This document shows positions 42,741 through 53,026 of a stretch of DNA of 64,000 nucleotides, piece by piece. Within the stretch, counting starts at the first letter, position 1. Each line of letters begins with the position of its first letter. Origin of the DNA: Vibrio gallaecicus (GTDB taxonomy: Bacteria > Pseudomonadota > Gammaproteobacteria > Enterobacterales > Vibrionaceae); contig NZ_AP025491.1 in assembly GCF_024347495.1 (NCBI RefSeq), positions 62,001-126,000 on the forward strand, read 5' to 3'. A model generated the notes under the pieces. That model was not told the DNA's origin, ran no database searches, and saw nothing but the letters and a program-made list of their open reading frames with translations. The position numbers and the translations under genes were made by a program.

Positions 42741-43022
42741 ATGATGGCAAGAACAGCAGCAGCACTCCACATACTCGTAAAGCATAAAGAGCAAGCCGAA
42801 GATATTATTCAGCAACTAAAGAAAGGTGCTAAGTTTCAAGCTCTTGCAAAAAAACATTCGACTTGCCCATCTGGTAAAAAAGGTGGTGATCTTGGTGAGT
42901 TCAAGAAAGGTCAGATGGTTCCACAGTTTGATAAAGTCTGTTTTTCTGGAGAAACTTTGGTACCGCATTTGGTGAAAACCAAGTTTGGTTGGCATGTTGT
43001 GAAAGTTCTATATAGAACGTAA
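42741..43022 (+). CDS. ppiC: Parvulin-type peptidyl-prolyl isomerase PpiC
   Basis: A 93-residue single-domain parvulin. [56 protein letters not shown] and [14 protein letters not shown] cover the whole fold, including the active-site His residues. Cytoplasmic, same length as E. coli PpiC. Starts at ATG 42741 or 42744. Its stop codon lies in a 19-bp duplication. Confidence 0.95.
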   Translation: MMARTAAALHILVKHKEQAEDIIQQLKKGAKFQALAKKHSTCPSGKKGGDLGEFKKGQMVPQFDKVCFSGETLVPHLVKTKFGWHVVKVLYRT

Positions 43023-43049
43023 TTGGTACAATAGAACGTAATTGGCACA
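43012..43049. repeat. 19-bp tandem duplication across the ppiC stop codon
   Basis: ATAGAACGTAATTGGTACA is followed by the same 19 bases with one change (TACA to CACA). The ppiC stop (43020-43022) is inside the first copy. Confidence 0.9.
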
Positions 43050-43082
43050 CTCTTGTGCTGTAGCATAAGTAAGAGTGTATCT

Positions 43083-43110
43083 AAAGGGGCGGTCGTTCGC
43101 TCCTTTTTTG
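43083..43110 (+). terminator. Terminator of ppiC
   Basis: AAAGGGGCG pairs with CGCTCCTTT (one GU pair) around GTCGTT, followed by T. The remainder of 43111-43328 shows no clear site beyond the ribosome site of the next gene. Confidence 0.7.
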
Positions 43111-43328
43111 CATCTAAAGGTTTATATGTTTCAGCAATAAGATGACGATGTTTATAAGATATTCATCCTAAATGTCATCCTATAAAGTTAGCTACGCCCT
43201 TTGTTATCCACCTACCTTTTCATAAAGTAGGAGGATGGCTTAGTGATTGAACTGAATATAATGAATGTTATTCCTGAAGTAGTAAATGCAGGCATGTGCC
43301 TGTTTATTAAGTTTGGTTGGAGATACAC

Positions 43329-44705
43329 ATGGAAAACTCAGTTGCGTTAGATATCCCAAATAGTGATGTCATTTTGCATGCTTTCGATTGGCGCTATTCA
43401 GACATCACCAAGAATGCGTCAGTGATCCGTAAACTGGGCTATAAATCGGTATTGGTTTCACCTGCGATGAAGTCATTACGTAGTGGTAAGGGAAAAAAAG
43501 AAACGCAGTGGTGGCAACGTTACCAGCCACAAGATTACCGTGTAATAGATAATCAATTAGGCGACACACATGATTTTATCGAAATGGTTCAGGCTTTAAG
43601 AGAGCACGAATTGCGAACCTATGTTGATGTTGTCTTTAACCACATGGCAAACGAATCGGGTATTCGTAATGACCTTGTCTACCCTAATACCCCAGATCTT
43701 AAAGAATACCAGAGCGATCCAAAGTACTACGACAGCATTCGCTTATTTGGAGATTTGTCTCAGCCTTTGTTCGGTGAAGATGATTTTGTTGAAGCTTTCG
43801 GAATTGAAGATTGGAATGATCGATGGGAAGTACAGAATGGTCGTATTACGGGCAGCCCGGAAGACCCAGGTTTACCAACATTAAACGATAATGAAAATGT
43901 GGTTGCCCAGCAGAGAGCTTACTTAAAAGCATTGAAGAAAATTGGTGTAAAGGGTTTTAGAATCGATGCTGCGAAACATATGTCGCTGTCTCATCTTCGT
44001 AAAGTATGGACAGAAGACATTTGCTCAGACATTCATATTTTTGGTGAAATCATTACGGATGGCGGCGCAACAAAAGCAGAATATGAAACCTTTTTAGAGC
44101 CTTACCTTAAGTATACCCGATTAGGGGCGTATGATTTCCCACTGTTCAATATTATCTTTGAAGCCTTTGGTGAAAAGGGCAGTTTTTCTTCTTTGATTAA
44201 CCCATATTGTTTTGGACAAGCCTTGTCGAATACCCGTGCCATTACTTTTACGGTTACTCATGACATTCCTAATAATGATGTATTCAGTAATTTAGTGATG
44301 AGTGAGCAAAGTGAAAAACTGGCTTATAGCTATATTTTAGGACGAGATGGTGGTGTTCCTTTAATCTACAGTGAGCTTAAGACCAGTGGGATAAAAGATT
44401 CTAAAGGAAACCCACGTTGGTTCAATGACTGGCAATCAGGAGACATGCACAACATGATTCGTTTCCATAACTACGTACATGGTGAAAGTATGCAGGTTAT
44501 TGAGGCTAATGCTGATTTGCTTGTATTTGTACGTGGCGAGAAAGGGATTGTTGTAATCAATAAATCCAAGCGTAGTAAAACAGTTCAATTGACGTGGACA
44601 AAGCCCGTTGTTGATTTACTTTCAGGGACTAAATTTTCGCGTAATAAAGGCTATGTGGAAATCACAACGGAGCCCAATAGCAGCATGATGCTTGTTAACT
44701 GTTAA
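43329..44705 (+). CDS. GH13 alpha-amylase family protein
   Basis: A protein of about 458 residues with the four GH13 motifs: TYVDVVFNHMAN (I), GFRIDAAKHM with the nucleophile Asp (II), FGEIITDGG with the acid Glu (III) and FTVTHDIPNND with the transition-state Asp (IV). The C-terminal ~80 residues are a beta domain. No signal peptide, so it acts in the cytoplasm on maltodextrin or glycogen. ATG 43329 has GGAG upstream; the frame opens at a TTG at 43317. Its stop codon lies in a heptamer array. Confidence 0.9.
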   Translation: MENSVALDIPNSDVILHAFDWRYSDITKNASVIRKLGYKSVLVSPAMKSLRSGKGKKETQWWQRYQPQDYRVIDNQLGDTHDFIEMVQALREHELRTYVDVVFNHMANESGIRNDLVYPNTPDLKEYQSDPKYYDSIRLFGDLSQPLFGEDDFVEAFGIEDWNDRWEVQNGRITGSPEDPGLPTLNDNENVVAQQRAYLKALKKIGVKGFRIDAAKHMSLSHLRKVWTEDICSDIHIFGEIITDGGATKAEYETFLEPYLKYTRLGAYDFPLFNIIFEAFGEKGSFSSLINPYCFGQALSNTRAITFTVTHDIPNNDVFSNLVMSEQSEKLAYSYILGRDGGVPLIYSELKTSGIKDSKGNPRWFNDWQSGDMHNMIRFHNYVHGESMQVIEANADLLVFVRGEKGIVVINKSKRSKTVQLTWTKPVVDLLSGTKFSRNKGYVEITTEPNSSMMLVNC

Positions 44706-44721
44706 CTGTTAACTGTTAACT
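44694..44721. repeat. Heptamer tandem array (GTTAACT x4) across the GH13 stop codon
   Basis: Four perfect GTTAACT units and a diverged fifth (GCTAAGT). The stop codon TAA at 44703-44705 is in the second unit. Confidence 0.92.
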
Positions 44722-44753
44722 GCTAAGTAATGATTTAACCACGTATAAAAATT

Positions 44754-44785
44754 AAAACCGCATAGAAAGTTCTATGCGGTTTTGT
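44754..44785 (+). terminator. Terminator of the GH13 gene
   Basis: AAAACCGCATAGAA and TTCTATGCGGTTTT pair perfectly with a tiny loop, followed by a G and T residues. Confidence 0.9.
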
Positions 44786-44829
44786 TATTTACAGATTCAG
44801 CTCTTCAATATTTAGATTTAAGCGATAAC

Positions 44830-46698
44830 TTAAACCGTGAATTTATTTAAGATTGCGTCCTGCTCTCTTACATTCTCAGTTTGAATTTGCATCTCTTTAT
44901 TCGCGTTATCAGCTGCATCTGACACTTGTACAGATAGGTCTTTAATCTTAACAGTGTTGTTGTTGATTTCTTCAGCCACCAAGCTTTGCTCTTCGGCCGC
45001 AGATGCAATTTGAATATTCATATCAGAGATTTCTTGGATTGAATCACGGATACGTTCAAGAGCTGCATTGGCTTGCTGAGCTCTATCTACCGCATCTCTT
45101 GCTGTGGCTTTACTCTGATTCATTGCATTGGATACTGAGCTTGCTCCAGCTTGTAATTGCTCAATCATGTTTCGAATCTCGGTAGTTGATTCTTGAGTTC
45201 TTTGCGCGAGTGTTCGTACTTCGTCAGCTACCACAGCAAACCCTCGACCAGATTCACCTGCTCGAGCTGCCTCAATAGCGGCATTTAGTGCGAGGAGGTT
45301 GGTTTGATCTGCAATATCGTTGATTACTTTTAGAATGGTCTCAATGTTATTAGTCGCACTTTCAAGTACTTCAACTTCAGCCACTGCTTCATCTATCCGA
45401 CTTGATAAAGTGTCGATAGCATCTGTTGTATCGGTAACAACATGTGTACCCTCTAAGGTTGCATCATCTGCTGCTTTTGCTGCTGAGGCTGCACCTTGGG
45501 CATTGGAAGCGACATCGGAAGAAGTCGTTGCCATTTCATGCATAGCTGTCGCTAACTGTTCCAATTCATGGAGTTGGTCACGCATAGCTTCAGAGGATTC
45601 TTGTAAGCCCACAGAGGTTGATTCAGAGCCTCTTAATATCTCTTCACCAATCGCTTTAGATTGAATGATTTGTTGTTGTAGTGTCCCTGTAAAGGTATTG
45701 AAGCCAGTAGCCAGCTCTGAGAACTCTTTATCAGTATTCGTATCAAGACGCTGAGTTAAGTCACCTTCACCTGAAGCTACGTTTTGAATGGCTTCATTGA
45801 GTACACCTAATGGGCGCATGAGTGTTCGAATGAGCACTAGAAGTAAACCAATACTGATAATCAATGAAATTATCGTGTAGAGAATTGAGCTATCTCGAAG
45901 ATCACTAACCGATTGATAAGCAACTTCTTCATTTAGGATGACCCCAACAAACCAATCTTCACCTGGTACTGCCGAAAAGTCTAAAGTGTAAGGTATTCCA
46001 TTCAATACAACCTGTTGCGGTTGATCGGCAATACTGACATTGGGCATATAATCAGATAATGGCTTACCATTTTTATTCGTTTCTGGGTGAGCGATAGTTG
46101 TACCGTCAGCAGAAACAATGAATACGTAGCCAGCGTTAAATAATTTTACTTGGTTAACAACATCAGCTAACCCGGCTAGGCTCACATCATAAAATATAGC
46201 GCCGATGAAGCGTCCGTTGTCTTTCACTGGCGTTGCAATAGATACCAATATTTCATTGGTAGCAGAATCGGCATAAGGTGCTGTGATAATAAGCTTGTTA
46301 GCGTTCTTGGCATCTTTATACCAAGGTCTTGCTCTCGGGTCCCAGCTAGCACCAGGATCCCAAGAAGGGTCATTACTGATGTTTGTCCCGTCTTTTTCGA
46401 AACCTATCCCAGCCAGCAGGAAGTTGTTTTTGACAACAGGGCGGGTGATGACATCTTTTATCTTATTGGGGCTAAGGTCCAGTTCAAGCATGCTGGTGGA
46501 ATAGCTAGCAATGGCTTTTCGACCATTTATATCGGCTGCTACTGTATTTCTTACACCATCAACAATTTCAATAACACTTGCTTCTACTTGTTGCCTCATT
46601 TCATCTTGCATCGTGAAATATTGTTTTGCTGTGAGCAAGGAAATGGTAACAAGCAATAGTGCCGACGAAGCCGCAACTATTTTATGACTAAATTTCAT
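44830..46698 (-). CDS. dCache methyl-accepting chemotaxis protein (copy 1)
   Basis: A protein of about 622 residues: an N-terminal helix, a periplasmic dCache ligand domain (residues 30-270), a second membrane helix, a HAMP domain and a long signalling coiled coil with the conserved hairpin tip [20 protein letters not shown] and [20 protein letters not shown]. The amino-acid pocket motif reads W..R.WY (WDPRARPWY) where dCache_1AA receptors have Tyr first. ATG 46698 fits the neighbour copy and has AAGG upstream. It lies 207 bases downstream of a close paralogue. Confidence 0.93.
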   Translation of the reverse strand: MKFSHKIVAASSALLLVTISLLTAKQYFTMQDEMRQQVEASVIEIVDGVRNTVAADINGRKAIASYSTSMLELDLSPNKIKDVITRPVVKNNFLLAGIGFEKDGTNISNDPSWDPGASWDPRARPWYKDAKNANKLIITAPYADSATNEILVSIATPVKDNGRFIGAIFYDVSLAGLADVVNQVKLFNAGYVFIVSADGTTIAHPETNKNGKPLSDYMPNVSIADQPQQVVLNGIPYTLDFSAVPGEDWFVGVILNEEVAYQSVSDLRDSSILYTIISLIISIGLLLVLIRTLMRPLGVLNEAIQNVASGEGDLTQRLDTNTDKEFSELATGFNTFTGTLQQQIIQSKAIGEEILRGSESTSVGLQESSEAMRDQLHELEQLATAMHEMATTSSDVASNAQGAASAAKAADDATLEGTHVVTDTTDAIDTLSSRIDEAVAEVEVLESATNNIETILKVINDIADQTNLLALNAAIEAARAGESGRGFAVVADEVRTLAQRTQESTTEIRNMIEQLQAGASSVSNAMNQSKATARDAVDRAQQANAALERIRDSIQEISDMNIQIASAAEEQSLVAEEINNNTVKIKDLSVQVSDAADNANKEMQIQTENVREQDAILNKFTV

Positions 46699-46822
46699 GG
46701 TCATCCTTAACTATTTTCTTAATCGTTTATAAATTTATAGTTAGAAATAACCACTTCATCCAGCGGATTGGCGTTATATCTATCAATAATTTAATTCTGA
46801 TCAGCTCTTTATGTGTTTAGAA

Positions 46823-46851
46823 AGTAAGCCACGAGAGCCTCGTGACTTACT
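46823..46851 (-). terminator. Terminator of chemoreceptor copy 2
   Basis: AGTAAG-CACGAG and CTCGTG-CTTACT pair around AGC with one mismatched position. Only a short T run follows on the minus strand. Confidence 0.5.
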
Positions 46852-46911
46852 ATGAGTACCCAATTTTGTACCTGATCTAGCCTATTTTTTATATTAGGAG
46901 CTATTTCTTGA

Positions 46912-48783
46912 TTACACTGTGAACTTGTTTAACAGTGCATCTTGTTCTTGTACATTTTCAGTTTGAACTTGCATAGCGGCATTTGCCTGCTGCGCTGAAT
47001 TGGACACTTGTGTAGAAAGGTCTTTTATTTTTACCGTATTATTGTTGATTTCTTCTGCTACCAAACTTTGCTCTTCGGCAGCCGAAGCTATTTGGATATT
47101 CATATCTGAAATTTGTTGAATCGAATTACGGATACGATCTAGTGATGAATTTGCCTGTTGAGCGCGTTCTACGGCATCCGTTGCAGTATCTTTACTTTGA
47201 TTCATCGCAGCAGAGACAGAACTTGCTCCTGCTTGTAATTGCTCGATCATACTGCGAATCTCAGTTGTTGATTGCTGAGTACGCTGAGCCAAAGTTCGCA
47301 CTTCGTCCGCTACAACTGCAAACCCTCTTCCTGATTCACCAGCTCGCGCAGCTTCAATCGCTGCATTTAATGCGAGTAGGTTAGTTTGGTCTGCAATATC
47401 GTTGATTACTTTTAGAATAGTCTCGATATTTGCCGTTGCCGATTCCAATACTTTAACTTCTTCGACAGCTTGGTCGATACGAGAAGACAAGTTATCGATA
47501 GCTTGAGTGGTATCACTTACTACCGTTGTGCCATCAATTGTTGCTTCATCGGCATCTTTAGCTGCAGCAGCAGCACCTTGTGCATTGTTAGCAACTTCTG
47601 TTGCAGTCACCGCCATTTCGTTCATCGCGGTAGCTAACTGTTCTAGTTCTTGCAGTTGGGTATTCATCGCATTTGCAGATTCTTGAGCGCCAATAACCGT
47701 CATTTCAGTACCACGCTTGATCTCTTCACCAATTGCTTTGGACTGAATAATCTGATTTTGTAAGTTCTCAGTAAAGGTATTGAAGCCTTTTGCTAAATCA
47801 GAGAATTCTTCGTCTGTATTAGTGTCTAAGCGCTTTGTTAAATCACCTTGACCAGAAGCCACGTCGTTAATTGCTTTATTAAGTGTTTCAAGGGGGCGCA
47901 TTAATACACGGATTAAAACAGTCAGAGCAATAACACTTAAGATAAGAGCAATAATGGTATAAATAATTGAGCTATTTTTAAGCTCTGAAATAGTAGAGAA
48001 AGCGATAGATTCATCTATGATAGTACCGACATACCAATCTTCGCTTGGGATATGAGTAAAGTTAACCAAGAAGGTTTTACCATCCATTTCAATTCTTTGT
48101 TGCTGGCTATTGATGGTCGCTTGAGGCAAGTAGCTTGAAAGTTTTTCACCGTTATTTTTAGCATTTGGGTGGGCAATAGTCGTCCCATTTGATGTCACAA
48201 GGAATAAGTAGCCTGCATCAAATAGGTTCACTTTATTAACCAGTGTTGCAAGGTTTGTGAGTTCTAAATCGAAGAACATACCCGCAGTGAACTTGCCATT
48301 ATCTTTAACAGGTGTACCTACGGAGATAATTACTTTGTTACTTGATGCGTCCACATAAGGGGCGGTTACGACAAGGCGGTTTTGGGATTTTGCATCAATA
48401 TACCAAGGGCGAACTCTAGGATCATAGTCAGGTCCTGCGACCCAACCATCATCATTTTCAATAACGAAACCGTTTGCTTCATAGCCAAAACCTACGGCTA
48501 AAAAGCTGCCTTTAAGTTTTGGTTTTTCAAGTATGGTTTGTACGTAATCGTGATCTTGAGGGTTAATTTCAATCACCTCAGTCGTGGATTGAGCCAGCGC
48601 TTTTTTCGCAGACATTTCAGAAACAACGGTATTTTTTACCCCGGCTACCATTTCGTTCATGCTAGCGTTAACGTGGTTTTCAACAGCACTTCTCACTGTA
48701 AACAGTTGTTGAATCGAAAGTAATGAAACGGTCACCAGCAGAAGTGTAGATGATGCTGCAACAACCTTATGACTAAACTTCAT
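46912..48783 (-). CDS. dCache methyl-accepting chemotaxis protein (copy 2)
   Basis: A 623-residue receptor with the same layout as the neighbouring copy. Here the dCache pocket has the full amino-acid motif YDPRVRPWY (Y120, R125, W127, Y128), followed by TAPYVD and MFFDLEL, so it probably senses amino acids. The signalling domain is nearly the same as copy 1 ([20 protein letters not shown]), while the ligand domains differ clearly: duplication then divergence of sensing. GAGAGGA precedes the ATG. Confidence 0.94.
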   Translation of the reverse strand: MKFSHKVVAASSTLLLVTVSLLSIQQLFTVRSAVENHVNASMNEMVAGVKNTVVSEMSAKKALAQSTTEVIEINPQDHDYVQTILEKPKLKGSFLAVGFGYEANGFVIENDDGWVAGPDYDPRVRPWYIDAKSQNRLVVTAPYVDASSNKVIISVGTPVKDNGKFTAGMFFDLELTNLATLVNKVNLFDAGYLFLVTSNGTTIAHPNAKNNGEKLSSYLPQATINSQQQRIEMDGKTFLVNFTHIPSEDWYVGTIIDESIAFSTISELKNSSIIYTIIALILSVIALTVLIRVLMRPLETLNKAINDVASGQGDLTKRLDTNTDEEFSDLAKGFNTFTENLQNQIIQSKAIGEEIKRGTEMTVIGAQESANAMNTQLQELEQLATAMNEMAVTATEVANNAQGAAAAAKDADEATIDGTTVVSDTTQAIDNLSSRIDQAVEEVKVLESATANIETILKVINDIADQTNLLALNAAIEAARAGESGRGFAVVADEVRTLAQRTQQSTTEIRSMIEQLQAGASSVSAAMNQSKDTATDAVERAQQANSSLDRIRNSIQQISDMNIQIASAAEEQSLVAEEINNNTVKIKDLSTQVSNSAQQANAAMQVQTENVQEQDALLNKFTV

Positions 48784-49056
48784 AGTACGGTCCTCTCAAT
48801 AAGCTAGCGAATAAGCTTAAGTAATAATTATTGTTTTTATGATATCGGCAAGTGTCTGACATACTTAATGACATTTTCACACTCACAGTTACAAAAATAC
48901 AACAGAACTGTAAATTTAAAAGGTTAAACATTCATTTTTGCTTACTAGAGGGTGTTATTTCATTGAAATTAGAAATTAATGAGATCTAGTTGAATTATCA
49001 CCTTTAAATTAATACGGGAATAATTCAACAAACCTAGGTTGTAAAAGGGAAGAGGG

Positions 49057-49075
49057 TTAATGAAAATCATTATTA
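49057..49075. promoter_or_regulatory. Fur-like box
   Basis: TTAATGAAAATCATTATTA contains a 16-base core that matches the Fur consensus at 14 positions. A TATAAT at 49087-49092 lies just beside it. The regulated gene is unclear: the receptor start is ~275 bases away. Confidence 0.4.
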
Positions 49076-49125
49076 ATAGGAAGCGGTATAATCGAATATA
49101 ATCAGTTATCTTATTTACAAAAACG

Positions 49126-49152
49126 AAAAAAGCCTCACATAAATGAGGCTTT
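49126..49152 (-). terminator. Terminator of the YjiH-family gene
   Basis: AAAGCCTCA (49129-49137) and TGAGGCTTT (49144-49152) pair; on the minus strand a T run follows. Confidence 0.85.
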
Positions 49153-49176
49153 GTACGGTTTTTGTTCAGCTTGTTT

Positions 49177-50547
49177 TTAGAAAATCAAGTGCGCTACACC
49201 CGCGATTACAGGAAGTGTAATTAGGGTACGTAGAATGAATATGATAAACAGCTCAACAATGTTGACTGGGATTTTACTACCAAGCAATAAAGCGCCAACT
49301 TCAGACATGTAAATTAGCTGAGTAACAGACATTGCCGCGATAACGAAACGAGTCATTTCGTTGTCGATTGATGCCGCTAAAATTGCAGGGATAAACATAT
49401 CAGCAAAGCCGACCACAATGGTTTCTGATGCTGCTGCAGCTTCAGGAACCCCAAGTAATTCTAGAAACGGAATGAAGGGTTGACCTAAAATTGAAAACAC
49501 CGATGTATATTCCGCTGTAACTAGAGCAATGGTACCCATGCCCATTACCACAGGTAGTACACCAAACACCATGTCTACTGCGTTGTGTATACCTTCACCG
49601 AAAACAGATTTTGCTGATTTAACTTGTGATGCCTTATTGATTGCCAGCTCTAAACCCCAAGAGAATGTAGAGTGACCTTCAGGTATTGCATCTGCATCTT
49701 TCTTTGGAGAAGTACCATCAATAAAAGTATCTTTCTTCATACTTAATGGTGGCAAGCGAGGGATAATTACCGCCGCAACAATACCGGCTAAACAGATAGC
49801 TGCATAAAATGGTAAGAATAGGTGTTCTAATTCTACTTGTGCGATAACTACTAGGCTGAACGTAATAGATACAGCAGAAAACGTTGTACCAACTACTGCA
49901 GCTTCGCGCTGTGTGTAAAATTTGTTTTCGTATTGCTTACTTGTAAGAAGAATACCGACACTACCATCACCTAACCATGACGCCATGCAGTCGATTGCGC
50001 TTCGACCTGGTAGGTTAAAAATAGGACGCATGATCTTACTCAATAGCGTACCAAAAAGCTCTAATAGACCGAAGTTAAGCAGTAGTGGAAGTAATAATCC
50101 AGCAAAGATAAATACAGAAAATAGCGTTGGTAATAAGCCTTCTAATACTAAGCCGCCGGTATTTTCTTCCCAGATTGCTTCTGGACCTACTTGGAAGAAA
50201 GTCATGACTGCTGCAGCGCCACCGATGACGCGAACTGTAAGCCAAAGTGGTGAAGGGTTGAATAGACCTTCAAGAAACGGGTTCGATTTTATGAAAGTAG
50301 GCTTGAAAACTTTGTAAAAAATGGATGCTACAGCCATAAAAGCAACAATTGCGGTGATCACAGAAACTAGGTATTCACCAAATATGACTTGAATAGATTT
50401 CGCCAGAATTGCTACAGGGATGGTCAAGTCACCTTCATAACTAATAGGAGCCATGAATAGAAATAGACCAATGAGAGAAGGGATTAAGAAAATCCAGAAA
50501 CTGCTTTTTGATTTTGAATTGTTAGCAGCGTTGGTGTTGTTAAGCAT
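49177..50547 (-). CDS. YjiH-family membrane protein with nucleoside-recognition (Gate) domain
   Basis: A 456-residue protein with about eleven hydrophobic helices. FNLPGRSAIDCMASWLGDGS and VGILLTSKQYENKFYTQREA are the YjiH/Gate motifs, repeated as VVGFADMFIPAILAASIDNE and MSEVGALLLGSKIPVNIVEL in the second half. These proteins are suspected transporters with substrates unknown. YjiG, the usual partner, is not seen. It stands alone with its own terminator; the 290-bp upstream region is AT-rich without a clear operator. Confidence 0.85.
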   Translation of the reverse strand: MLNNTNAANNSKSKSSFWIFLIPSLIGLFLFMAPISYEGDLTIPVAILAKSIQVIFGEYLVSVITAIVAFMAVASIFYKVFKPTFIKSNPFLEGLFNPSPLWLTVRVIGGAAAVMTFFQVGPEAIWEENTGGLVLEGLLPTLFSVFIFAGLLLPLLLNFGLLELFGTLLSKIMRPIFNLPGRSAIDCMASWLGDGSVGILLTSKQYENKFYTQREAAVVGTTFSAVSITFSLVVIAQVELEHLFLPFYAAICLAGIVAAVIIPRLPPLSMKKDTFIDGTSPKKDADAIPEGHSTFSWGLELAINKASQVKSAKSVFGEGIHNAVDMVFGVLPVVMGMGTIALVTAEYTSVFSILGQPFIPFLELLGVPEAAAASETIVVGFADMFIPAILAASIDNEMTRFVIAAMSVTQLIYMSEVGALLLGSKIPVNIVELFIIFILRTLITLPVIAGVAHLIF

Positions 50548-50837
50548 TATAGGGTTCTCGTATTACTACTAGTAAAATGTTGCCTTATCCGTGGCACTTA
50601 ATCACTAAATATCCGTATTTTCTTATCGACCGCAAGACTACCTACTATTTTATCACCTTGCAATACTATTCAATCTATTGGATTAAATATTCACAAATAT
50701 TATTCTCCAATAGCTGTCATAGGTAAAATATTGTATCACATATGTTGTAAATGTTTATTTTATGTATAGATGTGCTTATTGAGATAAGTATTTCAGACAA
50801 ACTCAGTATTTCCAGATAACACTATGCTGGCAAAAGC

Positions 50838-51503
50838 TTAAGTTTGTGATGAGAAAACAGAAAGGTAAATCCAGTAGCCGAAAGCAATAGAAAACGAGAA
50901 AATCGCTGGGAAAGCTAAAGACATAATATCAAAGGATTGGAACAATAAAGCCCCAACTAAACCGCCAGAAAGAAAACCAACGATGATAAACATCAGAAGT
51001 TTGGCTTTACGACGGTCGAATGGGTTTCCTTTTAGGCTTGAACCCAGCATGATCCCAAGATCTGTGATGATCCCTGTCATGTGTGTGGTGCGGATGATTG
51101 CACCGCTGTAAGTCGTAATCATGGCATTTTGTAAGCCACAAGCCGCTGACGCTAAATACTGACCAGAGGTAAGCCCATTGAGAAGCGCCCATAGTGCAAG
51201 TAGTAATAGCGCGCCTTCAATACAGAGGGCAACCCCATAACGACGCCCTAATTTTAACGCCTGACTATCAATAAAGAAGCCACTAAACGCAGAGCCAAAC
51301 ATAAAACTGATGATAATCAGCAATAAATGAAGTGAGGTTTGCGTTGGTGAAGTAAGGCTACTGCCCAGTAAAGTCATCGTACCGGATATGTGAGAAATCG
51401 CCTGATGTTGAAACCCCATAAGACCAATAGCATTCACGCACCCAGCTAATGCAGCAAGAAGAAGAGCGCCATATTCAATCCAGCGAGGGAGTTTAGATAT
51501 CAT
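50838..51503 (-). CDS. YoaK-family membrane protein (DUF1275)
   Basis: A 221-residue protein with six hydrophobic helices. LLAALAGCVNAIGLMGFQHQ, HISGTMTLLGSSL, AACGLQNAMITTYSGAIIRT and THMTGIITDLGIMLG match DUF1275, a family of unknown function. It stands alone; an 11-bp perfect inverted repeat lies 32 bases upstream. Confidence 0.85.
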   Translation of the reverse strand: MISKLPRWIEYGALLLAALAGCVNAIGLMGFQHQAISHISGTMTLLGSSLTSPTQTSLHLLLIIISFMFGSAFSGFFIDSQALKLGRRYGVALCIEGALLLLALWALLNGLTSGQYLASAACGLQNAMITTYSGAIIRTTHMTGIITDLGIMLGSSLKGNPFDRRKAKLLMFIIVGFLSGGLVGALLFQSFDIMSLAFPAIFSFSIAFGYWIYLSVFSSQT

Positions 51504-51534
51504 GTCACATAGCTCAATTGAGAAAGGGCAGAAT

Positions 51535-51568
51535 TATAACGCTAGTGAAGTGACGTGCTAGCGTTATA
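51535..51568. promoter_or_regulatory. 11-bp inverted repeat upstream of DUF1275
   Basis: TATAACGCTAG (51535-51545) and CTAGCGTTATA (51558-51568) pair perfectly around 12 bases. No T run follows in either direction, so an operator is more likely than a terminator. Confidence 0.5.
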
Positions 51569-51678
51569 GCCTAGGAATAGTTGATCTGAAGCAACAGTAC
51601 AGCAATTATCTGTCGTCTGTACTATCTGTTTGTCGTTCAAATATTTCAGACCGAATATGGACTGTTGATGGTATGAAG

Positions 51679-52116
51679 CTAGTTGTAATGTTCCATTTGG
51701 CTATCAAACTTAACCCATCCGTGCTTTCTTTCCTCATAAATAGAAAAGCTTGGGGGTGGGAAATCTTGTTCTTTAAAAAGCCCAAGCGGAATGACAGCAA
51801 CCTCTGGTGAGGCTGTGATTCCTAATTGCATGGTCGTACCGCAGTTAGGGCAGAACTGGTAGGTGACTTCATTACCCGTATCACTTATTCGGGAAAATGA
51901 AGTAGTTTCACCCTGCATCATTACCTGACTAGCTGAAAACCGTACTTGGACGCCAAATACACTCCCTGTGCGCTTCTGACATTCAAAACAGTGACAAACT
52001 GCTGTTCGAATAGGTTCACCTGTGCAGACAAGGGTGACTGCGCCACACTTACAGTCACAAGTTCTGACTTTAGTATTCTTTCCTGTATGGGCATCTACTT
52101 TAGAATTAATTTCCAT
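51679..52116 (-). CDS. GFA-family (glutathione-dependent formaldehyde-activating-like) protein
   Basis: A protein of about 145 residues with the GFA zinc pattern: CDCKCGAVTL, CHCFECQKRTGSVFG and FCPNCGTTM. Family members bind zinc; Gfa adds formaldehyde to glutathione, but most bacterial homologues have no shown activity. ATG 52116 (MEINSKVDAH) is preferred over a TTG two codons upstream. It stands alone. Confidence 0.88.
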   Translation of the reverse strand: MEINSKVDAHTGKNTKVRTCDCKCGAVTLVCTGEPIRTAVCHCFECQKRTGSVFGVQVRFSASQVMMQGETTSFSRISDTGNEVTYQFCPNCGTTMQLGITASPEVAVIPLGLFKEQDFPPPSFSIYEERKHGWVKFDSQMEHYN

Positions 52117-52223
52117 AGGCAACTCTCGTTTTAAAAGGATCCGAATAAAGCCTTATTGCTTATTATATCAAAGCGATTTATGGTCTGCACAAATTGACAT
52201 GGAACTAACCAATATAAGTCGCT

Positions 52224-52892
52224 ATGAAAAATAGAATTTTACCTATCCCACTTATCTTACTCATCCCTATTGTGCTGCTCGTGATCGTGATTGTGGCTGG
52301 TGCTTACAGGTTCAGCCTAACGGATGAAGAAATATTAGCGAAATTCCCATCTTCAAACGTTCAGGCTGACCCTATCGTGTTGTCTGTCTTCAAGTTAAAG
52401 GCAACAAATCCATGGACAATTAAAGTACCAGAAACAAATGCTTACGCTTTTGTTGATGAAATCATTGAAGAGAAAGGCGTTGCAATTGGTCGTTATGATT
52501 CTGGTGTGGAAAGAGGAACAGTAAGCGTAGCAACCAGTAATATCCAAGCTGCTGAAAGTTTTAAAGCTCTTAAAAATATTCAAGGTGAGCAGGCTAGAGA
52601 ACCATTATTTGTCGCGCCGATGTGGGTATCGAATCAAGGGTCTGGCATATTTCAATACGTGGCGCTTTTTAAATTTGATCAGCAACGAAGTCGAATGATT
52701 CTAATAGATCAGTTATTCATCGGTGATCGCGCAAATATCACGGGTTTAAAAATCACTCAAGAGAAAGAAAACCGCTATACCGGAGTGGTTGAGTATCTGC
52801 AACATTCCGCTTCTCAAGCAAAAGCAGAATTACCTAATGAACCCCACTCCATAGCCTTTGAATTTGATAAGCAATCAATTGATAAGCAATAA
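52224..52892 (+). CDS. Hypothetical membrane-anchored protein
   Basis: A 222-residue protein. The N-terminal IPLILLIPIVLLVIVIVAGA is a membrane anchor, and the rest (residues 30-222) is a beta-rich periplasmic domain, e.g. IFQYVALFKFDQQRSRMILI. The C-terminus DKQSIDKQ comes from a 15-bp DNA repeat (52864-52890). I do not recognise the family. Between it and the next gene (52893-53026) I see no clear element. Confidence 0.7.
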   Translation: MKNRILPIPLILLIPIVLLVIVIVAGAYRFSLTDEEILAKFPSSNVQADPIVLSVFKLKATNPWTIKVPETNAYAFVDEIIEEKGVAIGRYDSGVERGTVSVATSNIQAAESFKALKNIQGEQAREPLFVAPMWVSNQGSGIFQYVALFKFDQQRSRMILIDQLFIGDRANITGLKITQEKENRYTGVVEYLQHSASQAKAELPNEPHSIAFEFDKQSIDKQ

Positions 52893-53026
52893 GACTTTAT
52901 GGGATGCAATGTTTTGTTGTTTATGTGAGCTAAATTACATATTATTGTTCTTAGATGTATGTAATTTAGACACTAAACGAGGATAACACTTGGTGTCCGA
53001 AAGGTTTTTTCAAATGGAGCTTGCGA

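Larger units (their letters stand above)
48784..49176. other. Intergenic region upstream of chemoreceptor copy 2
   Basis: About 390 bases. It holds a Fur-like site at 49057-49075 and the terminator of the YjiH-family gene at 49126-49152; otherwise no clear element. Confidence 0.5.

Noticed and set aside
45320..45664. 114-codon ORF opposite the chemoreceptor gene
   Set aside because: Low-complexity Ser/Ala/Val sequence typical of the antisense of a coiled-coil domain.
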